Of a stretch of DNA of 64,000 nt, positions 28,420 to 37,968 are shown piece after piece. The DNA comes from Ricordea florida (Eukaryota > Cnidaria > Anthozoa > Corallimorpharia > Ricordeidae). The stretch is from NCBI GenBank assembly GCA_949710005.1, contig OX453281.1:18985061-19049060 (forward strand), in the 5' to 3' direction. How positions within the stretch are numbered: the first letter of the stretch is position 1; every line of letters begins with the position of its first letter. The translations under genes were made by a program, and so were the position numbers. A model generated the notes under the pieces. That model had not been told where the DNA came from. It searched no databases and worked only from the letters and a program-made list of their open reading frames with translations.

Positions 28420-29058
28420 TTACCAGTGAGTCCCCCAACGCTCCTTCACCTCTTGAAACTCTTCCAAATCAAGACACCAGTATACAAACCTACTTGGGTG
28501 CCATGCAACAGACATTAGTTCTTCCCAAATTTCATTTCGAAAAGTACGTTTGTGTATGCCCTTCCAAGCCTCATGCAACAACTCGTCTTTGAAACTTATG
28601 TACACCGCAACTGAAAGATCCCCGATAAGAAGCTCGTCGACAGAATATGGCCGTTCGAGGTCAGCGTCAATCATACCAAACAGAGCTAACTCTTCAGCGC
28701 CCTTACATAAGTTCTCGGCTATGTCTTTCACAGACAACTTGTCAAAGTCTTTCGAATATTCATAGACAATCTCATTATCGTCAATAGGAAAATGGGCCAT
28801 GGTAAAAACAAGACGAACCTTCTCAACCAACCATGGGTTGAAACTAGAAACTATATATAATATGCTTAATTTGTGTTCTCCCAGAAAATCATTAACTCCT
28901 AACCGACCCACGTTGTCACATAAGAAGTCAAATGATGTTGGCATTCTCATCGCGTATGTGTAGGGCCTTTGAGGAATCATATACCAATCCCTACCAACGT
29001 CAGCCCTACGTATCAATCCCACAAATTCACTCGTCGTCTCGTCAATTCTGTAAGCCAT
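28420..29058 (-). CDS. Terminal paralogue protein with HPSRF-W motif (right, inner)
   Basis: 212 residues from the ATG at 29,058. The leader 'gattggcatacgcaaacgaaatgg' copies the TIR leader used by the other terminal genes. Its C-terminus 'EELMSVAWHPSRFVYWCLD' pairs with that of the left terminal gene. The body is alpha/beta without a recognised enzyme motif. The dyad copies at 28,381 and 29,115 bracket it. Probably arose by duplication of a TIR-linked gene. Confidence 0.75.
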   Translation of the reverse strand: MAYRIDETTSEFVGLIRRADVGRDWYMIPQRPYTYAMRMPTSFDFLCDNVGRLGVNDFLGEHKLSILYIVSSFNPWLVEKVRLVFTMAHFPIDDNEIVYEYSKDFDKLSVKDIAENLCKGAEELALFGMIDADLERPYSVDELLIGDLSVAVYISFKDELLHEAWKGIHKRTFRNEIWEELMSVAWHPSRFVYWCLDLEEFQEVKERWGTHW

Positions 29059-29114
29059 TTCGTTTGCGTATGCCAATCGCTACACACACCGACCTAAAAT
29101 ATCAATCTTATACT

Positions 29115-29139
29115 TTTGTAACACGATCCATGTTACAAA
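29115..29139. promoter_or_regulatory. 25-bp dyad, copy 4
   Basis: TTTGTAAC-N9-GTTACAAA, between the two minus-strand terminal genes: downstream of the outer gene's stop and upstream of the inner gene's leader. Confidence 0.75.
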
Positions 29140-29168
29140 AATGATCACTTAAAACTTGACTACCCCTG

Positions 29169-29600
29169 TTAAGTCCAGACACACAACTTGCCTTTCAACA
29201 CATCGTGAATTACATAACGTTGAAACTTGCCATAATCATCACTAGCAACCAAGTCATCACTAACATTCAAACGGATATTAACCGTGATGATTTCGTACTC
29301 GTCAGATCCATAATTAGCTACACAACGTTCATGAAAATCGCTACAAAGACCTTCAATGTTCAAAACGTCCTCCAACCTTCGTTTGGTTAATACTCTAAAT
29401 TTGTAGCCCAAATAGTCAAACGAAACGACCTCTTTGAAAAGTTCACAAATGTCGTTGGGTGCAAAATGTTGAAAGAACCCAACCATTTCGTTCCTCATCT
29501 TGGTAATGAAATCATCATTACGTAACCTGTTGCAATTGTAAAGAGCCAACTCCATATAATTGAAAGCCGGGTTGAAATCAATTTGCAGGTTTCTTTGCAT
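29169..29600 (-). CDS. Terminal paralogue protein (right, outer), short form
   Basis: 143 residues from ATG 29,600, which sits at the inner edge of the right TIR. The N-terminus 'MQRNLQIDFNPAFNYMELAL' is unrelated to the left gene after the shared leader. The HPxRF-W tail is absent, so it is either a shorter family member or a truncated one. No function recognised. Confidence 0.65.
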   Translation of the reverse strand: MQRNLQIDFNPAFNYMELALYNCNRLRNDDFITKMRNEMVGFFQHFAPNDICELFKEVVSFDYLGYKFRVLTKRRLEDVLNIEGLCSDFHERCVANYGSDEYEIITVNIRLNVSDDLVASDDYGKFQRYVIHDVLKGKLCVWT

Positions 29601-29882
29601 TTCGTTTGCGTATGCCAATCGGTGCAACCCTCGACACAAAATCCCACTTTAACAAATCGACCCCCACCCCCACCCCCCAAAGGACATCGACGATCCAAAC
29701 GAAAAAATCGACACGACGGAAAAAAAAAATCAAACAAGTCAAACTCGACTCGACCCAATTAATTATGCACAAACTTTTTTGACCACACCCATCCGATAAA
29801 ATCGACCACACCCAAAACCACGATTTCGCAAAAAAATCGATCGAAAATCAAATTGCGCCAGAACCGGCCTTTCCCAACTACT
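29598..29882. repeat. Polinton 1 right terminal inverted repeat
   Basis: Mirror of 11,797-12,081, identical as far as I compared it. Followed directly by TCAAG, the second copy of the target duplication. Confidence 0.92.
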
Positions 29883-29887
29883 TCAAG

Positions 29888-30908
29888 TGCAAATACAAAA
29901 TACAAATAAAAGAACAAAATACTCAAATACAAAATCGCGTGCTCTGATTGGTTCGCTATCTCGGATTATCAGCCGATAATCACCTCGACGAACAAAATGG
30001 CTTCCAGTCGTTTGCGCGCTTTTGATGAAATAAACTTTTTTCGTGTTGTACAATGCTTTTTCTTTTCTTTTTTCAAATAATCACCTGTGTATTTATACTA
30101 AAACAATTATTCGTCTCAGGCTCAATAATCGTTAATTCATGGGACAAACATGCTGCAGACTGGTCGGATTTGAATTTTCTCTAGAACTGGGTCATCTGAT
30201 ATTTTCCTACCGTCAATCGGTTCGAAATTGTTAAAGCCTCCTGAGCAAATCCCCCAGAAAGGAATTTCAAGTATTCTTCTCGCAATTTCTCGACAATAAG
30301 GAATTAAAGCTGAAATTTTCTTAAGTTAAAACAAAATATCATAATGAATGGAAGAAAGAAGCGCTTTCTCATGGTTAACATGGTTACATTTTGGAGCTCA
30401 AGGTATTCGAATACATTTTATGTAATGCGTTTTTACCATTAAATTAAAAGCGACTAGCAGCATACATTTAAGTAAAAATCGTGTCTACTCTGTTTTTTAA
30501 TTTAGCTTATACATACCTCGGTGCGTTTGGGAGAATTCTTGAGCAAGTACAAATACTCGAAATTCAGTCTTCTGTTTCTGAGGCAATCGATGGTTAATCA
30601 ATCATTGATTATATCCGATAAATAAATTAGTAATTGTGAATAATCGATAAGCCACAAAATTTTCAAACAAACGTAACTTGGATGTTCAATTTCTCTTTGC
30701 CCATTACTATCGTCACGAACCATCAATATAAATTTTTGTCACAAGAAGTTATGATAGGCCACAAAATTTTGGGTCATCGATTAGTAGTCGATTATTCATT
30801 GATTTTCGCTAAAAATCAATGACTAGTCAGTTGATTACTCAATGATTACCCATCGATTACTGATTGAGGTCATTCATCATCGATTTATTGCGTCTCTTCT
30901 ATTGTCAG
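29888..30908. other. Remaining MFSD6-like intron, no gene
   Basis: AT-rich sequence with repeated 'atcgatta' and 'caatgatt' words near 30,590-30,860. It ends in the splice acceptor 'ctattgtcag' at 30,899-30,908. No coding frame is supported. Confidence 0.6.
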
Positions 30909-31201
30909 GTATTGTTCAGTTTTGTTATACTGGTGTGGGATATGGTGTAGGCGCCATGATGACTGGTCCAATAATTGACACGATTGGAGGGTCGAGGACA
31001 TTCTTGCTGTTTGCAGCTGTTACTGCAGCAATGACGGTGTTTTCTGTCGTTACGGCTCTCGTTGCGAAATACATTGACCAGCCAGAAAATGACTATGAAT
31101 ATACAGCTCTACCTATGCCCTGGAACATGAGTAATCGGCGCACGATATGTTCACTGCAGGGGTCAGTTCGACTGGCCCGGAATCAGTTTCATGATCATTG
31201 A
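30909..31201 (+). CDS. MFSD6-like transporter, last coding exon
   Basis: Begins in phase 1 and completes the Gly codon split from the exon ending at 11,151. It gives 'IVQFCYTGVGYGVGAMMTGP' and a last helix ('TFLLFAAVTAAMTVFSVVTA'), then a cytosolic tail with a TGA stop. The join is in frame, and the sequence is the expected C-terminal part of MFSD6 proteins. The intron of 19.8 kb would shrink to about 1.7 kb without Polinton 1. Confidence 0.82.
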
Positions 31202-31605
31202 TTGACTCTAGATCTGTGGCCTGCTTTTAGCTTTGTTTAGAGCAATGCACGTTTGCTCGTTAGCTGTTTAGTCGTACAATTTCTGTAATTCTGTTCAGGA
31301 AACGGTAAAACTGTCAATTCCTGTCTCCTCTTAACTCAAAACATCTGAGTAGGAGGCTCGTCTAAGGGTCTGTTGAAGAAATGTCAAACGCGTAGCGTGC
31401 AACCATCGAGTTATGTATGCACACGGGAGGTTGCTAAGCATGAGAGAAGCGTTGATGGTTGCACAGCTGCTTTGTTTACCATTTCTTTCATAACATTTAA
31501 GACATCACTACTTCACAATCCTACGTCAGCATGCAACCCATGGGCAAATGTATCGCGCGTATTAGCCAATCATAGCGCGCGCTTTCCCAAAGCAATGTTA
31601 TAATT

Positions 31606-31819
31606 AACAACTATTCACCGAAGTGGAGGTGGCTAGTGGTGGATAGGCAGGGATCTCATGTATATATCCACCACTAGTCCCCAGTACGCAATTGAATGGT
31701 ACGTTGACGTAATTGAATGGATCATTGAATAATTTAACGTGTGTTACGTAGTTGGGGACTCGTGGTGGGTACATACATGAGATCTTTCCCTACTGACACT
31801 GAAGTGAATAGTCGTTTTA
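31606..31819. mobile_element. MITE with long imperfect TIRs
   Basis: The left end 'aacaactattcaccgaagtg' is mirrored by 'cactgaagtgaatagtcgtt' at the right. Internally 'gatctcatgtatatatccac' (about 31,650) is mirrored near 31,770-31,785. No coding content. The flanking sequence 31,202-31,605 has no recognised gene. Confidence 0.65.
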
Positions 31820-32288
31820 GTATATACAAAAACAGTGAGATAATGTACACTACAAGTGAAAATGGCTGGGACAATGGAGGACTTCAAAAGTTACAATTCA
31901 ACACGTCTCGGATCGAGGTAAGGGATTTTTTGTTGTAATGACTACCGTGCGTCTCGTTTTCTCGCTGACAGAAAAAAATGTGATGCCGGACACTTGTTTA
32001 GTTCTAGTGGCGACATTTCTTCAAGTGGAGGTGCAAACTCTTTTTGTATTTGAAACAATTCTGTAAAAAGTATCATTCAACTTTGATTCTCAAGTGAACA
32101 AGTGACATCAAATTTGGTTACGCAAGATTAATTTGTATTTGTAAACAAAACCTCTTGTTGGTTTTAATCGATAAACTCCGGGATAAAAACATAAGCCATT
32201 ACCTTTGAACACGACCAAGGCAAATTTAGTCGCTTTCTTTGTGTTTTCAGGGACTGCGTCGTTGTTAATTTTGATTATTTTTTTACGA

Positions 32289-32776
32289 TATGGAAATCTG
32301 TGAGACCGATCCCAGGTCCTCTGTTGAGACAGGTGGACTGTTTTCCAACATGGCTGACCTTTATTTGCATGGACGCCGCCATCTTGAATACTTAATTCGG
32401 CTCCTGATTGGCTAAAATTTGTGGCTTCCATCTTGAATTTGGAAAACAATAGCATCCATTGTTCTCCAAACAATAGCCTATTGTCTTCCTCGGCTCCTCG
32501 GCTCCTGGCCACAGGACACTGTAAGTATTTTCCCGCCTTTTATTGATTGGGTTGTCATGGAAATCCCTGAGACCGACCCCAGTTCCTCTGTCGAGGCTGG
32601 TGGGCTGTTTTTCAATATGACTGACTTTTATTTGCATGGGCGATGCTATTTTGAATATTTAATTCGCCTCCTGATTGGCTGAAAAATACCTCCGCCTTCT
32701 TGGATTTAGGAAAAAATTAGCATCCATTGTTCTCCAAACAATAGCCTAATGTTTTTCTCGGCTCCTGATTGGTTAC
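32289..32776. repeat. Tandem duplication of a 230-bp unit
   Basis: The units at about 32,289-32,519 and 32,558-32,776 share 'gagaccgatcccag', 'tttatttgcatgg', 'attggct' and 'catccattgttctccaaaca', with moderate divergence. Not coding; the open frames across it have no domain. Confidence 0.6.
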
Positions 32777-33528
32777 CGGTTATTTAAGAGCCAATGTCGG
32801 AAAATATCGAGAATCTCAAATCAGTTCCAAAAATTCGAATTTTGGCTGATACCACCCAAACATCCCTTTGGGGGAACTATTTCAAGAAACGATATTAAGA
32901 AATCCCCAAGCGCTTTACATTTTGAGAATTTTAGAAAAGTTCCAAAATTCGCAAAAAATACATTTTTTAATTCGGGAAACGGGTGCAAATTTCAACATAT
33001 TTCAATGAAACAGTACAAGCGCGCAAAAGCTCCTATTGACTTGATATTACTCATGTATTTAGCAGACATCCACGGCTTTAAGACCCCGTAAAAAGGTTTT
33101 GCGAAATAAGTATTTTAATATAGTTTCTGGCTTTTATTGTGTGCGCTCTGATTGTGTGTTGTTTTGGTAGTCAAAATAACGCCCAACTTCAACCGTCAAA
33201 AGTCGATCCTGGTATGTCACAAATTGAAAAAACTACTATGCCAAACGAAAGACCTGTTATTTTTTTAATTACACCTGAAGTTTTAGCTCTGCGAATTTAA
33301 ACACGTGCGAGTAATAAAATTTCAACTTGTGCCCCCAAGTCGCCTGTCCGCGACAAGAACGGGAATGTAAACAAAGGAAAACATATGCAAATCGAGGAGA
33401 AAATCATGCGGAAGTTATGACTTACCCCTCAAAGCGCAAAAAATTGATGGAATTCTGTTACCTTAACAGGTATTTCTATCTGAGAGACTAATAAAACGAA
33501 ATTATCCGTCCAATAATAATAAAAAAGC

Positions 33529-33537
33529 TATAAAAAG
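33529..33537 (+). promoter_or_regulatory. TATA box in the outer inverted repeat
   Basis: TATAAAAAG followed by GGCTGGAGGG, about 60 bases before an ATG at 33,591. The same arrangement on the minus strand in the right repeat gives two outward-to-inward promoters. Confidence 0.45.
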
Positions 33538-33590
33538 GGCTGGAGGGCTAGTGTCATGAAGTCGCCTCGGATGCATCGGAACTCGTGTGT

Positions 33591-33660
33591 ATGGTTCCGG
33601 AGGTAAAAAAGCTTCTAAAGAAGCTTTCAAAATGCACCATGGAGCAAGCAAACAATGTCA
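33591..33660 (+). CDS. Possible first exon of the outer element's gene
   Basis: ATG 33,591 opens 'MVPEVKKLLKKLSKCTMEQA' and reaches 'AATGTCA|GTAAAA', a fair donor in phase 1. A candidate acceptor at 48,925 (TATTCAG) opens a frame in the matching phase. Upstream ATGs and the absence of a family make this tentative. If right, Polinton 2 lies in its intron. Confidence 0.25.
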
Positions 33661-34367
33661 GTAAAAATAGACTGATATTTTGAGGTATGATAGAAATGAA
33701 CCATTGTAAGTTTATTTTTACAAGTGACCTTTAAAATTAAATAAAATGACAGATGAGGGCCGGCCATCGACAGTTCCATTTTAAATGGTCCGTCCCTTGG
33801 CTATCGTACTCAATGTTAAGTCCAAAAAACCGAAACAAGATTCAACAAAATAAAACATATATTACAATAATCTTTAAAAAGTATAATGCTAACTTGAGAA
33901 TTAGATTTCCCGCATCGCAAAGTTTTAGTTATGTAAATATCAGGAATGTTTACTTACTGATCTTATGTCGTGTTACATGCTCCAAGTTTCACAGGAGAAG
34001 AGTAAAACCCTCCGTCTTGTTTATACATTTCATAAAAAAAGACTAACTTATTTGTTTACTAGAACTATATATAGATAGGGAGTTAATAATCCTCCCATAA
34101 ACACAGAAAACGAAGAAGCCAAATTCATCTCGTTTGTTGGTGTTGTGTTACCTGTCACATTTTCCAAGTCACGTGTTTTGCTGTACACGGTTTGTGAAAA
34201 TGAAATACAAAACATATTATTTAGTTATTTCTTTTAAGGTAGTCACCTGCAAAACATCGCACAATTGTCAATGAATAAAGAAGGACTGTGCAATCAAACC
34301 TAACAGAATCTCCTGGAGCACACAAGCCATCTCCGTTTAAATTTTCATTAACAAAAACATCATCTTA

Positions 34368-34818
34368 AGTAGTAGGGAAACGCCGATTCTAGCGCAGTGA
34401 CTAATTTTTAGTGAAAAAAAATTTAATCAAAAATTATCATAAAATTAAACAGAGATTTTATCAAGACAAAAAAAAAAAAAAAAGTTATAAAAAGTTAATC
34501 AAAAATTAGCTGAAAATTAAACAGAGATTTTATCAGGCCGTTGCCATGCTGTTGCCAAACCATCACCAAACCATCACCAAACCATCACCAAGCCATCACC
34601 AAGCCATCACCAAGCCATTGCCAAACCATCACCAAGCTCCCACCAAGCCATTGCCAAGCCATCGCCAAGCCATCGCCAAGCCATTGCCAGAATTAAATTA
34701 ATACAATAAAATAAAAAATGAAAATAAATTGTGATTTAAAAGGATGAATAATGAAATATTAAATGGAGAATTTAGAAATATTACATGTGCCTCAATTGAG
34801 AAATATTGCTAGAGAACT
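34368..34818. repeat. Polinton 2 left terminal inverted repeat
   Basis: Mirrors 48,481-48,911. It extends into coding sequence, so the genes at both ends start with the same 'MENLEILHVPQLRNIAREL'. The length difference of 20 bp is explained by two extra 10-bp minisatellite units on this side. Confidence 0.9.
34541..34690. repeat. 10-bp minisatellite in the left TIR
   Basis: About 14 imperfect units of CCATCACCAA/CCATTGCCAA. The right TIR has the inverse array at 48,609-48,739 with two fewer units. Confidence 0.8.
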
Positions 34819-35209
34819 GAAAATTAAAGGTTGTTATATCATCAATAAAGAAAAATTAATCAAAGAGATTGAAAAATTTACGGATGAAAAGAGTATTAAG
34901 ATAATCTTAAATGCTATTATTAATGATAAATATATTTGTGTTCATGGAAAGTGTAAGTATTTTTGTAAAGAATGTGGTGGATCACAAATATGCAAACATA
35001 GTAAAAATAAGTATCGCTGTAAAGAATGTGGTGGATCACAAATATGCAAACATAGTAAAAATAAGTATCGCTGTAAAGAATGTGGTGGATCACAAATATG
35101 CAAACATAGTAAACAAAAACAGCAATGTAAAGAATGCGGTGGATCACAAATATGTGAACATGGTAAACAAAAAGCTTCTTGCAAGGAATGTCGTGTTGCA
35201 AAAAGATAA
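34763..35209 (+). CDS. SAP-like domain fused to CxxCGG zinc repeats
   Basis: 148 residues. Residues 1-50 are a SAP/HeH-like module begun in the TIR ('LHVPQLRNIARELKI', 'INKEKLIKEIEKF'). Four near-identical repeats 'CKECGGSQICKHSKNKYR' and a final 'CKECRVAKR' follow. The repeats are 54 bp at DNA level. It is the counterpart of the Polinton 1 zinc-repeat gene at 27,830, but with a DNA-binding-type N-terminus gained from the TIR. Likely DNA-associated; role unknown. Confidence 0.75.
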   Translation: MENLEILHVPQLRNIARELKIKGCYIINKEKLIKEIEKFTDEKSIKIILNAIINDKYICVHGKCKYFCKECGGSQICKHSKNKYRCKECGGSQICKHSKNKYRCKECGGSQICKHSKQKQQCKECGGSQICEHGKQKASCKECRVAKR

Positions 35210-35263
35210 AAAAAACATTATGTTATATAACTTAAATTAAGAGTTACATAACAAAAAAGGAAA

Positions 35264-36817
35264 TTACCGAAATAGATACCAAGATATTACACCCCCTAAA
35301 ATTATAAAAGATATTATATTATCTTCATGTTCCGACCGGAGGGAGGGTTGTGTTGTATATTTTTCATCACTTTTAACTGTTTGTGTTCCGACAGAAGGTG
35401 AGGTTGTAGTTGTTTTTGTATTAATTAAATGAGGTAATGAAACTTTTGTTGATCCTAAACTATGAATTATCCCCACAGGTTTTGTTTCAGCATTTACTGC
35501 GTTATTTAAACCAAAAGTCATATCCTCTGTAGCTTTAACCAACTTGTTATTATATCCACCCACACTCTCTGTATTGACAATCATATTACTTGGCATCAAC
35601 CAAACTCCTGGAGCAACAGCTAAATCAAGCCTCATTTTCGAATTTTGTACAGCCAATTGGTAATTTTGTATAGATTTAGAAATATCGTTTTCAATAACAC
35701 TACTTTCAAATAATGATAAAAATTCTTGTTGCGTTTCAATCGCTCCTCCTCCATTACCATAAATTGAGTTTCTAGTGTTAACTTGAGATCCTAATATGCA
35801 ATATACAAAAGCTTCAGCCGATCGATTTAATCTACCAAGCCCAGCTTTGGTTAACCCATGTCCGCTTGTTGGAATAAACCATGCATATCGGAAATCCCCA
35901 AAGTCATCATTACGGATAAATGAAATTAAATTTCCATATTGTTTCTTTCCACCTTCATCACTAAATTTACCCCCTCCAGGATATTTATCAGCGTCTTTAT
36001 CATAATTTCTTACCAAATGTACATTTTGATATCCTCCTCCTTTTCCCTCAAATCCAGAACCATAATCTAAAAATATATCGCCTAAACCATTGTTTCTACC
36101 ACCTTTCCATCTAAAATCAGCCGAAGTACTAGCCCCAAATTCAGCACACAATCGTTGATATGCTACTTTACTATATGGGTTATTATTTATCACAAAAGGT
36201 TGTTCATCTGGTAAAGGTACTTTCAATTCATATAATATTCTCCTTATTGTAAAATATACATGAAAATTTATAAAACTTCTCACCACCTTTGGATAATTTA
36301 AACTTTCAAACGGACTTATACCGCACCCAGAAGTTGCACACCATACCGCAAAGTTAAGTTGTTGGGGCCAGTAATTGAAATCTGGCGAATTCAACCATTT
36401 TTTGCTTTGTTTTCCGGATTTGAAAGTTATAATTTGATTTATAAATATGTTTCTCATTTTAGCAGTGAATTTATTATTATTTGAAACATATATATCCAAA
36501 AAGGTAAGCATTTTTGTTACATCAGTTGTAAAATCATAAAAATCAATTGCAGGTATAGGATAAGATCGGTTTGTTAATGTTAAACTTTTCGGAAATGAAC
36601 TCAATTCATCATCACTCAAACCCAAATCTTTCCATAAAAGTTTTTTCAAATAAGGTGCTAAACCATCAGTCCAAGTTTTTCCGGTAGGGTCATCATTAGA
36701 CATGACAGTCATATTATTATATTTCCACTTAATATAACCGCCATATGGATCTGAAACTGCAATGAATTTACTAATATCAGCATTTGGATACTTATTTTTG
36801 AAATCTCCTAAAGTCAT
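35264..36817 (-). CDS. Large conserved structural candidate with C-terminal anchor
   Basis: 517 residues, homologous along its length to the Polinton 1 gene at 25,831. The N-terminal module has 'DFKNKYPNADISKF', 'YGGYIKWKYNNMTVMS' and 'DDPTGKTWTDG'. The core has 'YWPQQLNFAVWCATSGCGIS', 'FHVYFTIRRILYEL', 'GSQVNTRNSI' and 'APGVWLMPSNMI'. The C-terminal helix is 'FIILGGVISWYLFR'. The frame is intact. Strong conservation between two diverged elements implies selection on a central virion role. Leader motif 'atctaaagacctaat' precedes it. Confidence 0.75.
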   Translation of the reverse strand: MTLGDFKNKYPNADISKFIAVSDPYGGYIKWKYNNMTVMSNDDPTGKTWTDGLAPYLKKLLWKDLGLSDDELSSFPKSLTLTNRSYPIPAIDFYDFTTDVTKMLTFLDIYVSNNNKFTAKMRNIFINQIITFKSGKQSKKWLNSPDFNYWPQQLNFAVWCATSGCGISPFESLNYPKVVRSFINFHVYFTIRRILYELKVPLPDEQPFVINNNPYSKVAYQRLCAEFGASTSADFRWKGGRNNGLGDIFLDYGSGFEGKGGGYQNVHLVRNYDKDADKYPGGGKFSDEGGKKQYGNLISFIRNDDFGDFRYAWFIPTSGHGLTKAGLGRLNRSAEAFVYCILGSQVNTRNSIYGNGGGAIETQQEFLSLFESSVIENDISKSIQNYQLAVQNSKMRLDLAVAPGVWLMPSNMIVNTESVGGYNNKLVKATEDMTFGLNNAVNAETKPVGIIHSLGSTKVSLPHLINTKTTTTSPSVGTQTVKSDEKYTTQPSLRSEHEDNIISFIILGGVISWYLFR

Positions 36818-36943
36818 CTTATTCTTTATTTTTCTTCGATTAGATTAGGTCTTTAGATTTAGAATAAGATGAAAATTAATATACTTCTTTACCAACCCCC
36901 GCAAAACAATTACAACCCACATCAGTTCTTTCATATGATATTT

Positions 36944-37552
36944 TTAATGTGCGGGACCGGTTAGTTCTTTTAATAGCTCTGATCGAACTTCTCTCCTTAT
37001 TTGAGACATGTTTAAGTTTTTTTCTGTATCTCTTCTAAATTTTTGTCGAACTTCTAGTTTTAGTTTTTGAAACTTATCCAACTCTGCTAAAATTATGGAA
37101 AATTCTTGATCGGATATAACATTATCTTTCAAAGCTTTCGAAACCAAGTCATTAATGGTGTTTAATTTTGATTTCGCAATTGAAGCTGTTTGTTCATGCT
37201 TACTAACTTTATTAGAAAGTCTTTTCGAGGCAACTCCAAATATAACGGATGCTCCGCCAAAAATTCCACCTACAACACCCAAGGGAACACCTATAATAGC
37301 TCCAAAGCCACTAAGAGAAGTTCCCAAACCACTTGCAGATAGAATAATAGAAATCAAACCACCAGAAACACTAATTTTTGTGCATATTCCTCTAGCGCGA
37401 TTGTATTTTTTCCTTACATCTTCGTAATGTTTTATTTCCCTTTCAAGATTTTGTTGTACTTCACTTGCTTTTTGAAGTCTGAAATTAACCGGGTCTGGAT
37501 TAATATTGTTTGTATTTGGTAATTGCGGGTAAATTCTATTATACTCATCCAT
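36944..37552 (-). CDS. Conserved helical protein with hydrophobic centre
   Basis: 202 residues, homologue of the gene at 24,618. It shares the Tyr/Pro-containing start ('YPQLPNTN'), the Gly-rich hydrophobic centre ('ASGLGTSLSGFGAIIGVPLG') and the coiled-coil end ('KLNTINDLVSKALKDN', 'LAELDKFQKLK'). Intact. Position next to the penton-like gene is conserved in both elements. Confidence 0.75.
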   Translation of the reverse strand: MDEYNRIYPQLPNTNNINPDPVNFRLQKASEVQQNLEREIKHYEDVRKKYNRARGICTKISVSGGLISIILSASGLGTSLSGFGAIIGVPLGVVGGIFGGASVIFGVASKRLSNKVSKHEQTASIAKSKLNTINDLVSKALKDNVISDQEFSIILAELDKFQKLKLEVRQKFRRDTEKNLNMSQIRREVRSELLKELTGPAH

Positions 37553-37561
37553 TTTTACTAC

Positions 37562-37960
37562 TCAAAATGTTATCTTTAAATTAATGCGGATGCGCACGCT
37601 GTCGGAAATTAACTTTGTTCCATTTTTATCTAAAATCCATAATTTAAAATGGTTAACGGGGTTTTTGGTATAAGGAATTGTTAAATATGGATACTTTTTA
37701 GATGGAATAATAGCTAATAATTGTGATGGGGAAAGTTCGACATTGGTAATTTTTGGATTTCGATTGTAATATGAAGATTTTGGTTCAATAAGATCACACA
37801 TTAAGTATAATGGTTCGTCAACCCTAGCACTTGTACCAGAAAAATCAAGAATTTGTATATCTTTTACATTGTATAATGGCGGTTCTAAATAAATTGTTGT
37901 TTCGGTGGATAACATTGTAATAGATAGAAAAGTTGCTTTCTCCTTGCAATTAACATTCAT
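37562..37960 (-). pseudogene. Penton-like gene with large internal deletion
   Basis: 132 residues in frame. The start ('TIYLEPPLYNVKDIQILDF') and end ('EPLYLMCDLIEPKSSYYN' to 'RINLKITF') match the 209-residue Polinton 1 protein at 23,957, but about 75 residues from the middle are absent. The deletion keeps the frame. Since it removes half of a compact beta domain, loss of function is likely. A minimal functional variant cannot be excluded. Confidence 0.6.
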
Positions 37961-37968
37961 GTTTTTAC

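Larger units (their letters stand above)
11797..29882 (+). mobile_element. Polinton 1 (Maverick-type virus-like transposon), apparently complete
   Basis: 18,086 bp bounded by 285-bp terminal inverted repeats that begin AGTAGTTGGGAAAGGCC. A 5-bp duplication TCAAG stands at 11,792-11,796 and 29,883-29,887. It carries family B polymerase, integrase, candidate capsid protein, packaging ATPase and about 18 other genes, nearly all open. It sits in the intron of an MFSD6-like gene with most genes on the host gene's strand. I read the TIRs as identical base for base, which suggests a recent insertion. Family knowledge: Polintons replicate by protein-primed synthesis, integrate with a retroviral-type integrase and encode capsid proteins, so they may form virions. 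Confidence 0.92.
32788..33662. repeat. Outer element, left inverted repeat
   Basis: 875 bp, mirrored at 52,910-53,785 with only scattered differences, such as an extra C in a C run. It contains the TATA box and short reading frame described at 33,529. Much of the rest is AT-rich and without coding sense. Confidence 0.8.

Noticed and set aside
34920-35240. Other frames across the zinc-repeat gene
   Set aside because: The 54-bp repeats keep several frames open. Only the plus frame with Cys/His spacing and the TIR-coded start makes sense.
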